Positions 44,837 through 53,886 of a DNA stretch of 64,000 nucleotides are shown here, one piece after another (position 1 is the stretch's first letter; each line of letters opens with the position of its first letter). The notes below the pieces were generated by a model that was not told where the DNA came from, did not search any database, and saw nothing but the letters and a program-made list of their open reading frames with translations. Position numbers and translations under genes: made by a program. The stretch comes from Thermostichus lividus PCC 6715 (GTDB lineage Bacteria; Cyanobacteriota; Cyanobacteriia; Thermosynechococcales; Thermosynechococcaceae), in NCBI RefSeq assembly GCF_002754935.1, contig NZ_CP018092.1, positions 1,488,001 to 1,552,000 of the forward strand, written 5' to 3'.

Positions 44837-46591
44837 CTAATTATCGGCGCTGAAGGCTGCGTCCACCCGTAGCTCATCTAAGTTCCACAGGGCACCGCCA
44901 AGTGCCGTTGGGTTTGCACCAATGACGTGGTTGCGAAAGGCAGTGAGCGACAGTGGGTTAATCAGGTAAATAAAGGGCAAGTATTCCTGGGCGAGTCGCT
45001 GGGCTTCGGCATAGATTGGCTTGCGCCGCTCTTCGTCCAGTTCCTGTGCCCCTTGGATATAAAGATCACTAATACGCTGCTCCCAATCAGCAATGACTCG
45101 GCCAGTCAACGGTGGCTGGTTGGGGCTGGGTTGTTGGTTAAAACTATGCAAGAGGCCGTCCACTCGCCAAATATTAGCACTGCCATTTGGCTCACTGCCA
45201 CCACCGGTAAATCCCAAGAGATGGCACTCCCACTCAAGGGAATTGGAGAGGCGATCCACGAGGGTGCCAAAGGCTAGAAATTGCAAGTCCACCTGCATGC
45301 CAATGGCTCCTAAGTCCTGCTGAATTTGGGTAGCAAGGGCTTCGCGGATTTTATTGCCAGCGTTGGTGATCAGTGAAAAGCGGACACGGTTCCCCTTGGC
45401 ATCAAAGAGTTGGCCTTGGGCGTTGTAACGAAAGCCTGCGGCCTGGAGCAGTTCCTTGGCTTTTTCTGGTTGATAGGTATAGGTGGGTAACCCCGCCTCT
45501 GGCGAAAAGTAAAAGGGGCTTTGGGTGGCAATGGTGGAGTGCTGCGGTTCCCCTAACCCCTGATAGATGGTGTTGATCATGCGCTGGCGATCTAGGGCGT
45601 AGGCCACTGCTTGGCGAAAGCGTACCTCGTTAAACCAGTCGGACTTCACTGGATCCACAAGGGGTTTGCCATTGCGTTTCCCTCGGTTCAGGTTAAAGGC
45701 GATATATACAGTGCCTGTGCTAGGCCCACTGTTATAGATGCGGAATTGTCCGGGTGTTTCCTCGCGCTTCAGCAGCGAAAACATATCGGCAGTGACAGCA
45801 AATACATCTAACCCACCAGAGCGAAATTGCAGCATGGCGGTGTCGGTGGATTCAACAATCTGCCAGATGTACCGTTCAATGCGGGGCAACGGCGATCGCC
45901 AGTAGTAGGGGTTGCGGCGAAAGATCAGCCGTTGATTGTTAATGTAGCGATCCATAACAAACGGGCCGTTACCCACAATCTCGCGAGGATCGGTGTCGGT
46001 GCCCCAAAGGGAGAGAAATTTGAGGCGACCATTGCGATCGCGCTCCTGCACTGCTGATCGCAATTTGTGCGCCGGTAAAATTGGTAAGCCCGTATTGCGC
46101 AAGAGGGGGGCAAAGGGTTCGGGCAGCTTGAACGTGACTTGGCGATCGCCTTGGGCAGTTACCGTGGGCAGCAACCCCTGTGGGCCAATGCGGAGAATAT
46201 CACGGCTACTCGTGGGAATCTCAGGATTAAAGTACACCTCGTTGTAGGTGAAGACCACATCCTCACTGGTCAGGGGTTCCCCGTCAGACCATTTCAGATT
46301 AGGGCGCAGTTGAAAGATAATTTCAAGGGTTTCTGGCTTGACCTGCCAAGATTCTGCCAAGGCTGGCTCTAGTTCCCCCGTGAGGCCATTTTCTTGCACT
46401 AGACCGCTGTAGAGGTACCCAAATACGTTAGGGGACTCTTGGCTGAGGGCGTAGTTAAAGGTTTTGGGGTCGGCAGTAACAGCACTCACCAGTTGATTGG
46501 CGCGAGGGGCAACAGAGACACGACAACTGCCCACAATAAGGGTGCAACACCACACTAGCAGCACAAGCAGCCACCAGGGCCGTCGCCCCAT
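44837..46591 (-). CDS. ABC transporter substrate-binding lipoprotein, peptide/nickel (SBP_bac_5) type
   Basis: The 584-residue protein has a lipoprotein signal (WWLLVLLVWCCTLIVGSC, lipidated Cys about residue 23) and the family-5 extracellular solute-binding fold: YSGLVQENGLTGELEPALAE, FQLRPNLKWSDGEPLTSEDV and FRQAVAYALDRQRMI. Such proteins bring oligopeptides, nickel or other solutes to an ABC importer; no permease or ATPase gene is adjacent. Its ATG overlaps the thiS stop as TAATG, suggesting translational coupling with the trxA-thiS transcript upstream. Confidence 0.88.
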   Translation of the reverse strand: MGRRPWWLLVLLVWCCTLIVGSCRVSVAPRANQLVSAVTADPKTFNYALSQESPNVFGYLYSGLVQENGLTGELEPALAESWQVKPETLEIIFQLRPNLKWSDGEPLTSEDVVFTYNEVYFNPEIPTSSRDILRIGPQGLLPTVTAQGDRQVTFKLPEPFAPLLRNTGLPILPAHKLRSAVQERDRNGRLKFLSLWGTDTDPREIVGNGPFVMDRYINNQRLIFRRNPYYWRSPLPRIERYIWQIVESTDTAMLQFRSGGLDVFAVTADMFSLLKREETPGQFRIYNSGPSTGTVYIAFNLNRGKRNGKPLVDPVKSDWFNEVRFRQAVAYALDRQRMINTIYQGLGEPQHSTIATQSPFYFSPEAGLPTYTYQPEKAKELLQAAGFRYNAQGQLFDAKGNRVRFSLITNAGNKIREALATQIQQDLGAIGMQVDLQFLAFGTLVDRLSNSLEWECHLLGFTGGGSEPNGSANIWRVDGLLHSFNQQPSPNQPPLTGRVIADWEQRISDLYIQGAQELDEERRKPIYAEAQRLAQEYLPFIYLINPLSLTAFRNHVIGANPTALGGALWNLDELRVDAAFSADN

Positions 46592-46812
46592 TAACCGCCC
46601 CCCACAATGGTGACAATCTCGAGGCGATCGCCGCTATTGACCTGAGTTGCCTGCCAAAACTGGCGATGCAAAATCTCGCCATTATATTCAATAGCCACCA
46701 AGCGAGGATGGATCCCTAAAACCTGACAAAGCTCCAGAATCGAGAGCGATCGCTCAAGGCTGTGAGGGTTTCCATTCACATAAATCACAATCGGTTGCTG
46801 TATCGTCACCAT
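46591..46812 (-). CDS. thiS: sulfur carrier protein ThiS
   Basis: The 73-residue beta-grasp protein begins with the ThiS segment PIVIYVNGNPHSL and ends in IVTIVGGG, a Gly-Gly tail like that which is adenylated and thiocarboxylated to carry sulfur for the thiazole of thiamine. One extra glycine follows the usual GG. The ATG at 46812 is chosen; a GTG at 46830 is possible. Its stop overlaps the solute-binding-protein start (TAATG). trxA lies 41 bp upstream. Confidence 0.85.
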   Translation of the reverse strand: MVTIQQPIVIYVNGNPHSLERSLSILELCQVLGIHPRLVAIEYNGEILHRQFWQATQVNSGDRLEIVTIVGGG

Positions 46813-46853
46813 CGGGTTAAGGTGCGTCACGCAATTGATTGAAGCAAAAAATT

Positions 46854-47177
46854 CTAAAGGAATTGCTCAAGAGTCGCTTCAATTTTTGTTTTGGGAACTG
46901 CGCCAACTAAAATATCAACTTTTTGGCCACCTTTAAAAATCATAAGGGTAGGGATGCTACGAATACCGTAGTCAGTGGCTACCTTGGAGTTTTCATCGGT
47001 ATTGACCTTAACCACCTTGACCTTGCCCGCATACTGGTTGGCGATTTCATCAACCACAGGGGCAACCATCCGGCACGGTCCACACCACGGCGCCCAAAAG
47101 TCAACAAGGACAGGAAGTTCACTGTCTAAAACTTCTTCTTTGAAGGTGGCATCAGTGACGGACAATGCACTGGACAT
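46854..47177 (-). CDS. trxA: thioredoxin
   Basis: The 107-residue protein is a typical m-type thioredoxin: [22 protein letters not shown] contains the CGPC active site, and [13 protein letters not shown] supplies the cis-proline. It reduces Calvin-cycle and other enzymes in the cytoplasm. It is the first gene of the trxA-thiS-SBP run. About 245 bp of upstream DNA, without a recognisable gene, separate it from copy 4 of the 438-bp element. Confidence 0.95.
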   Translation of the reverse strand: MSSALSVTDATFKEEVLDSELPVLVDFWAPWCGPCRMVAPVVDEIANQYAGKVKVVKVNTDENSKVATDYGIRSIPTLMIFKGGQKVDILVGAVPKTKIEATLEQFL

Positions 47178-47423
47178 AGGTCAAACCCTTATAATGAATC
47201 AGCGGCTATAAATTATACAGTAGCCTTTTGTAGGCACGTTAGATCGAGCAGAGTACTAGACTTCGGCGTTTAAGTCATCATCATCATCCTCAGAGCTATT
47301 GACCACCCGCCTGAAGCTGGTGAATAACTAAGGTGATCACGACTTTATTAGGCAATTTTAGCATATAACTGCAAGAATCCTCCGCTTCAAATCGTTGATT
47401 GAGGCGTGAGATGAATTGCGGTA

Positions 47424-47861
47424 TTGACTTCTCCCCTCCTTGAAAGAGAGGGGATTCCCAAAGGATGCTACGCAACGGGCTGAAGCCGCGTTGCTTCGCT
47501 TTTCCCTTGAGCTGTCACCCATAACTTAATGCGGGTGGGGGCAGTCAAAGACCCCCTACTCACCTCAAGCATTTCTGCTATTGGGACTACGTTTACGTTT
47601 CGGTTCGTGGTTTCGCGCTTTTCAACACTAGCCAATTCGATACGCTCAACATCCTGCCATTGCTTGCAGTGGTTTAGGCTTGCCGCCAAAGCGGTAGTGA
47701 CTTACTTGCCGGGATTTCTCCGTACTAGGATGTTTCTTCGCGTAGTTGATACGCCTACTTTCCACATCTCTAGTTTAACACATAGAGAGGGCTAAAGCCC
47801 CCTGAGTTGGCTGTATCCCCTCGCTAAAGCGGAGGGGTTTTAGCCCGCCCACATCACTCCT
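47424..47861 (-). mobile_element. 438-bp IS200/IS605-type non-autonomous element, copy 4
   Basis: In minus orientation it is preceded by TTAT (complement of 47862-47865) and ends in TCAA (complement of 47424-47427), again 438 bp. It belongs to the subtype of copies 1 and 3 (GAAATCC, GAAATG) with a few private changes, for example a valine for isoleucine in the conserved 73-codon frame. Its right-hand hairpin has the AAGGAGGGG form of copy 1. Confidence 0.86.
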
Positions 47862-47899
47862 ATAAACGGTGCTATACAAGATGATCCCTGTTAAGAGGG

Positions 47900-48418
47900 T
47901 TAAGAGGCGCTCCTGTTGGTCACGAAAAATTTTGGGGATGTCAGCCAGAATAGCTGACTATTTGCTACAGGATCTGTCTGCGGTACCTTGAGGCCAATAA
48001 TGCCCGCCTTTTTGAGTTGCAAATGTCCCAAGGCTTTCCCCCACAGAAGAAACTCAGCCCAGTGACTGAGATTCGGTTCATGACCGACAAGGATTAATGT
48101 TCCATCGTGATCGTGTCGCCAATGCGCTAACCAAGTTAGCCACGTATTAAAACTACCGACAGGGGTCAACAGATCTGAGATCATCAGCTCAGTGGCCACC
48201 CCCGCCTCAAGTAAAATTTCAGCGGTTTGGCGTGCTCGCAGCAGGGGTGAACTGAGGATGAGTTCTCCTTCTACGCCAACTTCGAGTAAGCGTTGAGCCA
48301 CGTGGAGCGTTTTCCGTTCCCCTTTAGCAGTGAGGGGGCGATCGCCATCGGTGCCTGTAAAAACATCACGCTCTACCGCAATGCCGTGGCGAACCAGCAA
48401 AAGAGTTAGCTCTGACAT
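47900..48418 (-). CDS. sixA: phosphohistidine phosphatase SixA
   Basis: The 172-residue histidine-phosphatase-superfamily protein starts with the RHG motif LLVRHGIAVERDVFTGTDGD and has the later GTLILVGHEPNLSHW. SixA dephosphorylates the Hpt domain of ArcB in E. coli, or PtsNtr components; the substrate in this organism is unknown. Its short length and lack of a mutase-specific insertion fit SixA. Copy 4 of the 438-bp element ends 38 bp after its stop. Confidence 0.85.
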   Translation of the reverse strand: MSELTLLLVRHGIAVERDVFTGTDGDRPLTAKGERKTLHVAQRLLEVGVEGELILSSPLLRARQTAEILLEAGVATELMISDLLTPVGSFNTWLTWLAHWRHDHDGTLILVGHEPNLSHWAEFLLWGKALGHLQLKKAGIIGLKVPQTDPVANSQLFWLTSPKFFVTNRSAS

Positions 48419-48460
48419 ATAGCCTATTGATAGTATTGTTGAGGGTCTCCTAGCACGAAG

Positions 48461-49720
48461 TTACTCTGTACCATGGAGAACGTTATTTTTGGGATTCACT
48501 AAGTGGAGCAGTTTCTGCTTGATTTGGGTGTCATAAACATTCCACTTGAGCTTAGCGTATTCAGCATTCTCATTGAGACCCGATAAGAACCCTACCGGAA
48601 TTTCAAACCCTCCCGCTTGGGAACGTCCCCCCCCAAAGAAACGCCCTTGGCGATCTTTACCAAAGGCTTCCTTGATAAACTCATCCGGATCAAGGGTAAT
48701 TTTCGTGGTTCGCAAGGATCCAATAATCAGTTCAACCTCTTCATCTTCATCGTGAACGAGGCCATACACGACGGCAGTATGGACATTCTCTTCCGTAACG
48801 AGGAAATCTGCTGCTTGGGGAATCGCATCGCGGTCTTCGTAGCGAATATATCCCACCCCAGAAATAGAAAAGTTATTGTGAATGGAGCGATTTTTCAGAG
48901 AACGCTCAATCACGTCCATCACTTGCTTCGAGCGATGGGATTGCAGGATGGTATTGAGGAGCTGATAGTCGATGTAGCGGCTCAAAAAGGCCGCCGCTAG
49001 GAAATCTTCCTCTTTTGCTTGCTTCAGGCAGTCTGTATCGGATCGCAACCCATGCATCAGGGCAGTGGCGCACTTGACGTGAATAGGGTTACTGCTGTCT
49101 AGGGGGAGGAGTCCCGATTGGAGGTACTGGGTCAGAATTGTGGCGGTTGCACGGGTGGTGGGGCGAATATCGGTAAATTCGGCTTGAATCGTTTCTTGGA
49201 GGTTGTGGTGATCAATGATCGCGATCGCCGGTAGCCCGGCCTCTTGCACAATGGGTAATAACTGGCTGGTGGTTCCTTGGTTATCGACCAAAACGTAGCC
49301 CTGATAGCAGGAGCAGTCTCGCTGATCTTTATTTTTTGCCCCCTGAACATTCCAACGCACCAAGGGCATACCAGTCAGGCGCACAAGGGTAATATTTTCT
49401 TGGTGACTGAGGGCACCGGCGTAGGCAATGTCACACTGAATGTCAAATTTCTCGGCGATAAGCTTATAGGTCCAAGCGGAGGAGAGTGCATCTGGATCCG
49501 GAAAATCTTGCAAAATCACAAGCTGGCGGTTGCCACGATGACGCTCCAACATCTGTCTAAGCGCCTCAGCCCGAGGATCGCTTAAGCGAGGATCTGGCTT
49601 CACCAGTTCTGACGGAGCAGCCTCAGTTTTGACAAGTGCGTTACCATTCACTTCAGGGTGATGGCTGCCGGTCTCAACAGTGACGGGATCCGTCAGTTCA
49701 AGTGGATGGGGAGATTGCAT
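48461..49720 (-). CDS. DHH/DHHA1-family phosphoesterase (NrnA-like)
   Basis: The protein of about 419 residues has the DHH-superfamily metal motifs: ILQDFPDPDALSSAWTYKLIA (the D-x-D motif) and AIAIIDHHNLQE (the DHH motif), then a DHHA1 end with GGGRSQAGGFEIPVGF. Relatives are oligoribonucleases/pAp phosphatases or c-di-AMP phosphodiesterases. The ATG at 49720 is taken; the frame continues to 49840, where it would overlap the promoter of the divergent ChaN-like gene. Confidence 0.82.
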   Translation of the reverse strand: MQSPHPLELTDPVTVETGSHHPEVNGNALVKTEAAPSELVKPDPRLSDPRAEALRQMLERHRGNRQLVILQDFPDPDALSSAWTYKLIAEKFDIQCDIAYAGALSHQENITLVRLTGMPLVRWNVQGAKNKDQRDCSCYQGYVLVDNQGTTSQLLPIVQEAGLPAIAIIDHHNLQETIQAEFTDIRPTTRATATILTQYLQSGLLPLDSSNPIHVKCATALMHGLRSDTDCLKQAKEEDFLAAAFLSRYIDYQLLNTILQSHRSKQVMDVIERSLKNRSIHNNFSISGVGYIRYEDRDAIPQAADFLVTEENVHTAVVYGLVHDEDEEVELIIGSLRTTKITLDPDEFIKEAFGKDRQGRFFGGGRSQAGGFEIPVGFLSGLNENAEYAKLKWNVYDTQIKQKLLHLVNPKNNVLHGTE

Positions 49721-49896
49721 AGTTGCTTCAGCGTTTTTTTGCAGGTGATAATCCAGAGAGGAACACGGAACGTAAAATAGCTGTCTTAGTGTCGGCAGCG
49801 ATTCTACTTCGATCTTGGCAGATATTCTACCGTTTGACATCCCCCTTGAGACAGTCTATCCAAGCACAGTGCCACTTGCTCCGGTGGCGGCGCTTA

Positions 49897-50738
49897 ATGG
49901 TACCCTTTGCTCTGACCTTATTCCTAGGAGTGCCAGCTTTGGCCACAGCCCAACAGGTCTGGCAGGGTGCTGCTGTTGTGCAACCAGAAGCAGCGTTGAG
50001 AGAGTGGCAGCACAGCCACATTCTCTACCTTGGCGAAACCCACGATAGCTCTGCGGATCATGATGCTCAGTTAGCGATCTTGCAAGCAGTACACCGCTGT
50101 GGCCGCCCGTTGGCGATCGCCCTTGAAATGATTCAGCGTCCCTATCAAGCAGCCCTAGATGCCTATATTGCTGGTGAAATAACCGAAATGGAATTGCTTG
50201 CTCAAACGGAGTACGCGCAGCGCTGGGGGTTTCCATGGTCACTGTACGCGCCTATGTTTCGCTTTGCTAAGGAGCACCGCATTCCCCTGATTGCCCTCAA
50301 CACCCCTACGGAAATTACCCGCCAAGTGGCACGCTCAGGGTTGCAGAGTTTAGAGCATGGCAATTTGCACTATATTCCCCCCTTGAAGAGATTGATCTAA
50401 GCAACACGCGCTACCGCGATCGCCTTGCCAAGATTTTTCGCACAGCCCACGAAGGTCGCAGCCACAGCGTGAATATAGAGTTTTTTTATCAAGCACAGGT
50501 GTTATGGGATGAAACCATGGCCGCAGCCATTGCCGACTATCATCAGCAGCACCCTGAGCGCTTAATCGTTGTGCTGGCTGGACGGGGGCACCTCTACTAC
50601 GGTGATGGCATTCCCCAGCGGGTGCAACGGCGGCTGTCGTCTCAACCCCTGCACCAAGCAATTATCCTATTGAACCCTACCACCGCCGAAACAGCAGACC
50701 CCACGATCGCCGATTGGTTTTGGCAGCATCCCCCCTAG
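49897..50738 (+). pseudogene. ChaN-like (haem-binding uptake) lipoprotein, frameshifted at a C tract
   Basis: The start at 49897 gives a signal peptide (MVPFALTLFLGVPALATAQQ) followed by the ChaN/Tiki-like core: HILYLGETHDSSADHDAQ and FPWSLYAPMFRFAKEHRIPL. At 50377-50382 (CCCCCC) the frame is lost to a stop at 50400. With one more C it continues as LEEIDLSNTRYRDRLAKIFR to LVVLAGRGHLYYGDGIP-like motifs and ends at 50738. ChaN-type proteins bind haem in the periplasm in some bacteria. It ends overlapping the convergent DUF3143 gene by four bases. Confidence 0.78.
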
Positions 50739-51007
50739 GGGCCAGCAAAAATAGCGTCTTCAACATCAGAGCGGGCAAGGGAGTACTTAAACGATCGCTG
50801 AATGGTCGTCCCTTCGAGGCGATCGTGGTACACCACTTGCAGTTCTTCAATATCCAAACAAATTTGTGCCGACCATTGCGGATAATCAATATCCCAGCAA
50901 TGAATATCGGTGTCATTCTGCACACATCCCTTTTGCCGTAGCCACTCTTCAAGCTGAGGCAACGCATGATTGTATAAAGGCGTATTTGCACTGGGAAGAG
51001 TCGTCAT
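50735..51007 (-). CDS. DUF3143 family protein
   Basis: The 90-residue protein fits the cyanobacterial DUF3143 family: LYNHALPQLEEWLRQKGC, then IDYPQWSAQICLDIEELQV and RSFKYSLARSDVEDAIFAGP. Function is unknown. Its ATG follows the J-domain gene's stop by one base (TAACATG), so the two are almost certainly co-translated. Confidence 0.85.
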   Translation of the reverse strand: MTTLPSANTPLYNHALPQLEEWLRQKGCVQNDTDIHCWDIDYPQWSAQICLDIEELQVVYHDRLEGTTIQRSFKYSLARSDVEDAIFAGP

Positions 51008-51008
51008 G

Positions 51009-51461
51009 TTACGCTGCTACGTTGTTAACAATCTGTAAAATCCACTCTTGCCCCTGCTGCGAGAACCCAACTATCACCGCAAGGAGCAAGCAGCCAACAA
51101 ACGTCACCCCCAAAATGAATAGGGCAAACAGCTCTCCGGCGGAGAGGGGGCGATCGTCTTGGGGGCGCGCTGCCCTATAGAGCGGTGGACTGAGCTGACT
51201 AGGTGAGCTAGGAACACCACCGCTACGGCTAGACCGTAACTGTAATTGCAGGTCATACCACTGCCGCTGCTCAGCATTGGTGAGCACCGCATAGGCTTCA
51301 TTCAAACGGTGGAATTCTTCCCGAGCGATCGCCACCGGCAGTGTGGTGGTATCCGGGTGGTAGAGCTTGCTCTTTTCCCGATAGGCACGACGAATATCCG
51401 CCAGCGACGCACTTGGCGGCACATCCAACACCTCGTAGTGAGATTGCCCAAGATGCCCCAT
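51009..51461 (-). CDS. J-domain (DnaJ-like) membrane protein
   Basis: The protein of about 150 residues has an N-terminal J domain (HYEVLDVPPSASLADIRRAY, HPD in SKLYHPDTTT, and FHRLNEAYAVLTN), then a linker and one C-terminal membrane helix (LFALFILGVTFVGCLLLAVIV). It would recruit Hsp70 to a membrane site. The ATG at 51461 puts it 10 bp after pilC; an earlier GTG or ATT frame overlaps pilC. It lies between pilC and the DUF3143 gene, all on one strand. Confidence 0.82.
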   Translation of the reverse strand: MGHLGQSHYEVLDVPPSASLADIRRAYREKSKLYHPDTTTLPVAIAREEFHRLNEAYAVLTNAEQRQWYDLQLQLRSSRSGGVPSSPSQLSPPLYRAARPQDDRPLSAGELFALFILGVTFVGCLLLAVIVGFSQQGQEWILQIVNNVAA

Positions 51462-51471
51462 GAGTCGCAGA

Positions 51472-52692
51472 CTATTTGACCAAATCAAAGATTTTGAACA
51501 TGGGTAGATACATCGCTACCAGAATTGAGCCTACCATACCCCCTAACACCGCAATCATCAAGGGTTCCATCACACTAGTTAAGGATTTTACCGCCTGCTC
51601 GACCTCATCCTCGTAAAAGTCAGCCACCTTCATGAGCATCTTATCCAGTTCACCGGTTTCTTCGCCCACATTGATCATCTGGGTGGCTAACACCGGAAAG
51701 ACCCGCTCCTGTTGCAGAGCAATACTCAGCATCCCCCCCGTTTGTACTTCCTTGGCTGCCCGATCAATCGCATTGGAAATCACTTGATTGCCAGCCGTGG
51801 CACTAACAATCTCAAGGGAGCGCAAAATGGGAACCCCCGACCGCGAGAGCGACCCAAACGTCCGACAAAACCGAGCCACTGCCGTTTTTTCCACCAAGTC
51901 CCCAAACAGAGGCAGCTTCAGCAGCAAGGCATCTATGGTTAAACGCCCATTAGGCGTTTTGTAATAAAACCGAATACCAAAGACAATTGCTACCACTGTC
52001 ACAATTAAGAGCGCCATGTATTGGGGCGTGCGCAGAAATTCACTCAACGCCACCATGGCAGCCGTAAAGGGCGGCAGTTCCCCTCCCAACTGGGTAAAAA
52101 TTCCCTGAAAGACTGGAATCAAAAAGATGACCATCCCCAAGAAAATGCCTATCGCTAGCACGCCCACCACCACTGGATAGGTCAAGGCAGACTTAATTTG
52201 GTTATTCAGCCGAGCTTGATCCTCAAGGAGCTTAGAGAGACGATTCAACACTTCGTCGAGCACCCCCCCTGTTTCCCCCGCTTGGATCATCGCCACAAAC
52301 AAACTATCAAAGGCAGCGGGATGAGGTCGCATCGCATCCGCAAGGGTACTCCCCTGTTGAATATCGTTATTGACCGCCATCAAAATCTTCTTCATTTTCG
52401 GGTTGGTTGCCTGATCCGCCAGCACACCAATCCCCCGCACTAAGGCTACCCCTGCATTCACCAAAGCTGCAAACTGGCGGGCGAAAATAGCGCGGTCTTT
52501 CACCGTAATCTTAGACAGAAAGCTCAGGTCTAGATCGGACTTAAGGGAGAGTTTTTTGGCCTCCTTTACTTCGAGAACCTGAACCCCCTGTAGCTGCAAG
52601 GCCATGCGAGCTTCGCGCGGCGTTGTTGCTTCTTCCCGTACGGTTTTATATTTACCTTGGGCATCCCGTACCCGAACTTCATAGGTTGCCAT
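51472..52692 (-). CDS. pilC: type IV pilus inner-membrane platform protein PilC
   Basis: The 406-residue protein has two T2SF domains: the first FARQFAALVNAGVALVRGI and the second ARFCRTFGSLSRSGVPILRS, each followed by a membrane helix, and a final helix near PLMIAVLGGMVGSILVAMYL. PilC holds the assembly ATPases PilB and PilT at the pilus base. A T2SF_N-like N-terminal segment (YEVRVRDAQGKYKTVREEAT) is present. It follows pilT with 37 bp between. Confidence 0.94.
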   Translation of the reverse strand: MATYEVRVRDAQGKYKTVREEATTPREARMALQLQGVQVLEVKEAKKLSLKSDLDLSFLSKITVKDRAIFARQFAALVNAGVALVRGIGVLADQATNPKMKKILMAVNNDIQQGSTLADAMRPHPAAFDSLFVAMIQAGETGGVLDEVLNRLSKLLEDQARLNNQIKSALTYPVVVGVLAIGIFLGMVIFLIPVFQGIFTQLGGELPPFTAAMVALSEFLRTPQYMALLIVTVVAIVFGIRFYYKTPNGRLTIDALLLKLPLFGDLVEKTAVARFCRTFGSLSRSGVPILRSLEIVSATAGNQVISNAIDRAAKEVQTGGMLSIALQQERVFPVLATQMINVGEETGELDKMLMKVADFYEDEVEQAVKSLTSVMEPLMIAVLGGMVGSILVAMYLPMFKIFDLVK

Positions 52693-52729
52693 AACCCAGT
52701 TCCCTATTGACCCTACGTGTACTTACCAA

Positions 52730-53827
52730 CTAACGAACAGCAGCAGCAGGAGTGCCAGTGCCAATGAGACGTTGCAACTCATCCTGCCGTGACGACTTCG
52801 ACATTGCCGCTTCATAACTAATGATCCCAGCACGGTAATAGTCGGCTAAGACCTTCTCTAGGGTTTGCATTCCTAGCTTACCCCCCGTTTGAATGGCGGA
52901 ATAAATTTGTGAGGTTTTACCTTCACGAATAAGGTTAGAAATGGCTGGAGTGACCACCATAATCTCCTGCGCCATAATGCGGCCAAATTCACCGGGCTTG
53001 GGATTCTTTTTCGGCACCAAGGTCTGACTAAAGACCGCCACTAAGGAGTTCGAGAGCTGCACCCGAATTTGTTGCTGTTGCTCTGGTGGGAACACATCCA
53101 CCATCCGGTCAACGGTTTGCGAGGCCGAACTGGTGTGCAAGGTACCAAAAACTAAGTGACCAGTTTCTGCGGCTGAAATGGCAAGCTGAATTGTTTCCAA
53201 GTCCCGCATCTCACCCACCAGAATAATATCGGGGTCTTCCCGGAGAGCCGCCCGCAACGCATTGGAGAAGCTCTTGGTGTCTTCGCCCACTTGACGCTGG
53301 TGGATCAGGCTCTTGATCGGCTCATAGACAAATTCAATGGGGTCTTCAATCGTGAGAATATGCTCAGCACGGGTTTTATTGATCAGGTCAATCATGGCCG
53401 CTAGGGTGGTGGTTTTCCCTGAGCCTGTAGGACCGGTCACCAAAATTAGTCCCCGGGGTCGCTCACTCATTTCGCGGACAATGTTGGGTAGGCCGAGCTG
53501 CTCAAAGGTAGGAATTTTAGAGCTCAGGGCGCGCAAGCAGGCGGCGTAGGTACCGCGATCTTTATAGACATTGACCCGGAAACGGGCTAAGCCGCGCACA
53601 CCATAGGAGCAGTCCAACTCCCAGTTCTGTTCTAGGTTTTTGCGCTGGGTGTTATTGAGCATACTGAAGATCAGCCGTTGGCACTGCTCCGGTGTGAGGG
53701 GTTCATAGTCCGTGGGGGTTAACTTACCACTGATGCGAATGTAAGGGGGCAGCCCTGCCGAAATGTGCAAGTCTGAGCCACCATTGGCGACCACTTGCTC
53801 CATTAAGTCTTCAATCATTAAATCCAT
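52730..53827 (-). CDS. pilT: pilus retraction ATPase PilT
   Basis: The 365-residue AAA+ secretion ATPase powers type IV pilus retraction. Walker A is LVTGPTGSGKTTTLAAMIDL. The Asp box is IEDPIEFVYE, Walker B DPDIILVGEMRDLETIQLAI, and the His box GHLVFGTLHTSSA. The AIRNLIREGK-like C-terminal region (SNLIREGKTSQIYSAIQTGG) is PilT-specific. It lies between pilB and pilC, an order common in cyanobacteria. Confidence 0.95.
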   Translation of the reverse strand: MDLMIEDLMEQVVANGGSDLHISAGLPPYIRISGKLTPTDYEPLTPEQCQRLIFSMLNNTQRKNLEQNWELDCSYGVRGLARFRVNVYKDRGTYAACLRALSSKIPTFEQLGLPNIVREMSERPRGLILVTGPTGSGKTTTLAAMIDLINKTRAEHILTIEDPIEFVYEPIKSLIHQRQVGEDTKSFSNALRAALREDPDIILVGEMRDLETIQLAISAAETGHLVFGTLHTSSASQTVDRMVDVFPPEQQQQIRVQLSNSLVAVFSQTLVPKKNPKPGEFGRIMAQEIMVVTPAISNLIREGKTSQIYSAIQTGGKLGMQTLEKVLADYYRAGIISYEAAMSKSSRQDELQRLIGTGTPAAAVR

Positions 53828-53886
53828 AACACCATTCCTCGTTTTAGGTCACTGGGGTAAGAATAGGGTTGCAATTTCAGGGGCAA

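Noticed and set aside
47178-47423. Small acidic frame ending SSEDDDDDLNAEV upstream of trxA
   Set aside because: Preceded by an in-frame stop after a few codons and no start; not distinguishable from chance.
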